Part shown: one piece after another, positions 6,024 through 6,505 of the stretch
Layout: each line of letters opens with the position of its first letter
How positions within the stretch are numbered: position 1 is the first letter of the stretch
From: an uncultured Victivallaceae bacterium
Lineage (GTDB): Bacteria > Verrucomicrobiota > Lentisphaeria > Victivallales > Victivallaceae
Reading direction: 5' to 3'
Length of the DNA: 6,505 bases
NCBI GenBank assembly: GCA_934663655.1
Contig: CAKUKT010000155.1
Coordinates: 1-6,505, forward strand
Position numbers and translations under genes: made by a program
The notes under the pieces: generated by a model
The model's input: only the letters and a program-made list of their open reading frames with translations
Database searches by the model: none
Told to the model about the DNA's origin: nothing

Positions 6024-6302
6024 TTATCTGGTTGAGATTGAATTGACGGGAAATACCCCCGTATCCATGGTTTTACCTCGTCTGCGCCGTTTTTTCCCAT
6101 TCACGTTGTACATTTGACGACAACGGTCGAGCAGCAACGAAAACGGCTCGTCCCTGTCTCCGAAGAAACTGTAATTTCTTTTGCGGTCATTGATAACCCC
6201 TTCAACATAACGGTGCACCACCCGCTCCGCCCGTTCCGGAAGGAATACAGAATATCCGATGACCCCCCGGACTCTTGGTCGGATATCCGTATCCGAGTGT
6301 TT
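6024..6302 (-). pseudogene. Short reading frame of unknown function, possibly the 3' remnant of a gene
   Basis: A frame of 92 codons is open on the minus strand between a TAG at 6303-6305 and a TAA at 6024-6026. Its middle part reads like a real protein: RVRGVIGYSVFLPERAERVV, then HRYVEGVINDRKRNYSFFGD and RDEPFSLLLDRCRQMY. The end (KKRRRRGK) looks less natural. No ATG with a ribosome-binding site exists near its start; GTG codons around 6219-6224 are the only plausible internal starts. The GVIGYSVFLP segment faintly recalls the first strand of LacI-type ligand-binding domains, which is a guess. The 159-bp fold-back element begins just beyond its open end, so an older gene could have been cut there. 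It may also be non-coding leader of the prepilin-like gene. Confidence 0.3.
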
Positions 6303-6310
6303 CTACTCGG
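6252..6310. repeat. Two adjacent short inverted repeats beside the fold-back element
   Basis: ATATCCGA (6252-6259) pairs with TCGGATAT (6279-6286), a perfect 8-bp inverted repeat with a 19-nt gap. Next to it CCGAGT (6293-6298) pairs with ACTCGG (6305-6310) around a 6-nt loop. The second hairpin ends on the first base of the fold-back element. The role is unknown. Confidence 0.5.
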
Positions 6311-6468
6311 GAACCTCTGAATCAATCGGCAGCGGCGCTCAGCGGGTCTTTTGTCCCAGCTTATCGGTTTGCAAACCTTGAAATACGTAAAGGATTCCTG
6401 CGATTTCCAAACCTCAATCTGGAACAAAATCCCTCGCTGACCGCTCTTGCAATTTAATCAGAGGTTCC
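6310..6468. mobile_element. 159-bp fold-back element, MITE-like
   Basis: The ends are perfect 11-bp inverted repeats, GGAACCTCTGA (6310-6320) and TCAGAGGTTCC (6458-6468). The similarity continues inward: arms of about 66 nt (6310-6375 and 6404-6468) align with roughly 70% identity and a few 1-bp gaps, including a shared TTTTGT-Y-CCAG block and GGTTTG-N-AAA. The centre of 28 nt is unpaired. It has no credible transposase. The form fits a non-autonomous miniature inverted-repeat element mobilised by an IS with the same ends. No clear target-site duplication is visible in the flanks (ACTC on the left, ATAG on the right), so it may be old or the ends may lie slightly elsewhere. Only about 37 bp remain to the right, with no supported gene. 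Confidence 0.6.
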
Positions 6469-6505
6469 ATAGAGGAGACTTGTGACTTGAAGATTTGGGA
6501 AGCGA

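Noticed and set aside
6009..6120. Promoter for the third prepilin-like gene similar to those of copies A and B
   Set aside because: No TTGACA/TATAAT pair with sensible spacing and no copy of the 17-bp motif were found on the minus strand.
6471..6505. Start of a plus-strand gene (AGGAG then TTG at 6487)
   Set aside because: Only about six codons are visible, with a rare start codon. The nearer GTG and TTG starts run into stop codons at once.

Overview
All recognisable genes in this 6.5-kb window lie on the minus strand. They suggest an anaerobic, sugar-fermenting member of the Lentisphaerota (Victivallis-like) or a close PVC-superphylum relative. The reasons are three prepilin-like proteins with the [19 protein letters not shown] leader and a C-terminal H-X9-DG motif (a family greatly expanded in these bacteria), a secreted glycosidase-like protein, and a fermentative AdhE. 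The taxonomic call is inference from gene content; the window has no marker gene.

Layout from low to high coordinate (transcription runs right to left). Positions 1-594 hold the first 198 codons of adhE, cut by the window edge. Positions 595-890 are a rich control region for adhE: two tandem sigma70-type promoters, a 42-bp AT-rich imperfect palindrome at the start of the distal transcript, a small TCACA/TGTGA palindrome and a leader hairpin. An intrinsic terminator (891-924) ends the next gene, a secreted glycoside-hydrolase-like protein (973-2670). Positions 2671-2944 hold C/G homopolymer-rich imperfect repeats. Positions 2945-5068 are a tandem duplication of one complete transcription unit: two prepilin-like genes (2945-3745 and 4093-4899), each with a near-consensus sigma70 promoter and an identical 17-bp motif exactly 34 bp beyond the -35 box. 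A third, more divergent prepilin-like gene (5226-6008) follows, with a strong terminator and no visible promoter of its own. A short reading frame (6024-6302), possibly a gene remnant, runs into its ribosome-binding site. The right end holds small palindromes and a 159-bp fold-back, MITE-like element (6310-6468).

How the parts relate: the prepilin-like proteins are probably membrane-anchored by their N-terminal helix and exposed outside the inner membrane. The secreted glycosidase-like protein may share their extracytoplasmic role in carbohydrate use. AdhE would regenerate NAD+ during the resulting fermentation. The best candidates for something undescribed are the conserved 17-bp motif with its fixed promoter spacing, the replacement of the prepilin-peptidase glycine in two of the three prepilin-like proteins, and the adhE palindrome. 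No new multi-gene enzymatic system can be demonstrated from this window alone.
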